Source of the DNA: Planctomycetota bacterium
GTDB lineage: Bacteria > Planctomycetota > Phycisphaerae > Sedimentisphaerales > Anaerobacaceae
NCBI GenBank assembly: GCA_013202635.1
Contig: JABMRO010000051.1
Location: 1 to 5,841 of the forward strand
Direction of reading: 5' to 3'
Length of the DNA: 5,841 nt
Shown piece after piece: positions 4,998 to 5,841 of the stretch (positions are counted from its first letter, which is position 1; each line of letters begins with the position of its first letter). The notes under the pieces were generated by a model. That model ran no database searches. It was given only the letters and a program-made list of their open reading frames with translations, and was not told the origin of the DNA. Position numbers and translations under genes: made by a program.

Positions 4998-5097
4998 ATA
5001 TGAACGCGGGAGTAAGCGGAGTTGCCGCTGATGTTTTTGCGAAAGCAAGTTTGCTCCTGTGTGAGTATAAGTCGTAGTTCAACAACGGAGCGAGGGA

Positions 5098-5136
5098 ATG
5101 CCACAAAGCACACTGAGGAGGGAAAACTATAAATGA
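5098..5136 (+). CDS. Possible 12-codon upstream ORF overlapping the pilM start (uncertain)
   Basis: An ATG at 5098 preceded by GGAGCGAGGGA encodes MPQSTLRRENYK. Its TGA (5134-5136) overlaps the pilM ATG as ATGA, the arrangement seen in translationally coupled genes. The pilM ribosome binding site (GAGGAGGG, 5115-5122) lies inside it. It may couple or buffer pilM translation. Chance is just as likely with so few codons. Confidence 0.15.
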   Translation: MPQSTLRRENYK

Positions 5137-5841
5137 TAAGCTTGGGTCTGAAAACTCGGGGTTTGCTGCCGATAGGGTTAGACATAGGTCATAACTCTAT
5201 CAAGATGATTCAACTATTGGTGAATGGAGAGCAATTAAGTGTTATTGCAGCTCAGAAAGCTCGCATTGATCATGGTATAAGTGACGAGCAGGAAAAAAGC
5301 AGATTTATTATTTCGGCTATAAAGCGAATGCTTGCCGAGGGTCATTTTCATGGAAGTAATGTTGTCTCATCTCTGCCGAATGATGGATTGGAGATCACGA
5401 GTTTGCGATTGGCTGAGGCCCAGAGTGATGGAATCGAGCAGGCTTTAAGAAAAGAAGTTGTCCAGCGTTTTGGATTGGACCCGGATGAAGACGCAATGCA
5501 GTATGTGATTGCCGGCAATGTTCACCAGGGTGACGAGATTAAGAATGAGTTGATTTTATTTGCGGCCGCTAATGAAACGATAAAGAGCCACATTGAGCTG
5601 CTTGAGCAGGCCGGTCTTAAGCCGGTGTCAATAGATACGATTCCGTGCGCATTGTTCAGGAGCTTTGAGAGGTCACTAAGACGTCAGGAAGATAGAGAGC
5701 ATACGGTTGTTTTTGTGGATGTGGGAAACCAGTTTACCACCGTGGTGTTTGGTCGCGGAGGAGAAATCAGCTTTGTCAAGCAGATACCCCTCGGCGGAGA
5801 AAAATTCAATGAGGAGATTGCAGCGAAATTAGGTATCGACA
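5133..5841 (+). CDS. pilM: Type IV pilus assembly protein PilM, N-terminal part; 3' end outside window
   Basis: PilM is an actin-like cytoplasmic ATP-binding protein that binds the N-terminal tail of PilN and links the PilN/PilO inner-membrane platform to the pilus assembly ATPases. The frame is open to the window edge, giving 236 residues of an expected 350 or so. The first nucleotide-binding motif is GLDIGHNSIKMIQL (15-28), like the VGIDIGSSSVKLVEL of known PilM proteins. The second is VVFVDVGNQFTTVVF (192-206). It is followed by FVKQIPLGGEKFNEEIA (214-230), the typical PilM segment after the phosphate-2 loop. No signal peptide or membrane segment is present, as expected. ATG 5133 has a strong GAGGAGGG site at 5115-5122. 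It follows the GspH-like gene by 135 bases. With pseudopilins of GspG/I/J/H type beside it, the locus mixes type II secretion-like subunits with type IV pilus-type platform proteins, which is common in deep-branching phyla. Confidence 0.93.
   Translation, partial: MISLGLKTRGLLPIGLDIGHNSIKMIQLLVNGEQLSVIAAQKARIDHGISDEQEKSRFIISAIKRMLAEGHFHGSNVVSSLPNDGLEITSLRLAEAQSDGIEQALRKEVVQRFGLDPDEDAMQYVIAGNVHQGDEIKNELILFAAANETIKSHIELLEQAGLKPVSIDTIPCALFRSFERSLRRQEDREHTVVFVDVGNQFTTVVFGRGGEISFVKQIPLGGEKFNEEIAAKLGID

Noticed and set aside
5000..5077. 25-codon ATG frame (MNAGVSGVAADVFAKAS...) between the GspH-like gene and pilM
   Set aside because: It starts two bases after the previous stop with no ribosome binding site and shows no recognisable motif, so chance is the simpler explanation.

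Overview
The window looks like a chromosomal segment of a Planctomycetota bacterium, probably of the Phycisphaerae/Sedimentisphaerales type. This is an inference. It rests on moderate GC content, a polysaccharide-lyase end of the kind abundant in those heterotrophs, a cluster of divergent type II secretion/type IV pilus pseudopilins typical of the group, and GTCTTCC-type intergenic tandem repeats. No rRNA, tRNA, transposase or CRISPR array is visible. All convincing genes lie on the + strand.

Positions 1-688 hold the C-terminal 228 residues of a family PL11-like rhamnogalacturonan lyase, a pectin-degrading beta-propeller enzyme. Thirty-five bases later comes tsaE (724-1170), the P-loop ATPase needed for the tRNA t6A37 modification. 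A 525-base gap follows (1171-1695), with a heptamer tandem repeat, a 14-bp direct repeat and one possible 28-codon small ORF behind a very strong ribosome binding site.

From 1696 onward the window is a pilus/pseudopilus assembly cluster. It starts with a canonical GspG-like major pseudopilin (1696-2142), closed by an excellent intrinsic terminator (2180-2224). A second, divergent GspG-like paralogue follows (2245-2655), which has lost the prepilin-peptidase glycine. Next are a GspI/PilV-like minor pseudopilin (2672-3094) and a GspJ/PilW-like minor pseudopilin carrying a perfect EF-hand loop (3128-3742). Overlapping the GspJ stop codon is what looks like a frameshifted and truncated remnant of a PilX/GspK-like gene (3732-3940). 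A 460-base non-coding or decayed stretch separates it from a GspH/FimT-like pseudopilin (4446-4997). The window ends inside pilM (5133 onward), the actin-like cytoplasmic platform protein of type IV pili.

The likely joint role is to build a periplasmic pseudopilus. GspG would be made in excess ahead of the terminator. Readthrough or a second promoter would supply the minor pseudopilins that prime the tip, and PilM would link the inner-membrane PilN/PilO platform to the assembly ATPase. The points most worth a second look are the broken PilX/GspK slot, the tandem GspG pair with one unprocessable-looking leader, the EF-hand in the GspJ-like protein, and the terminator placed between major and minor pseudopilins.
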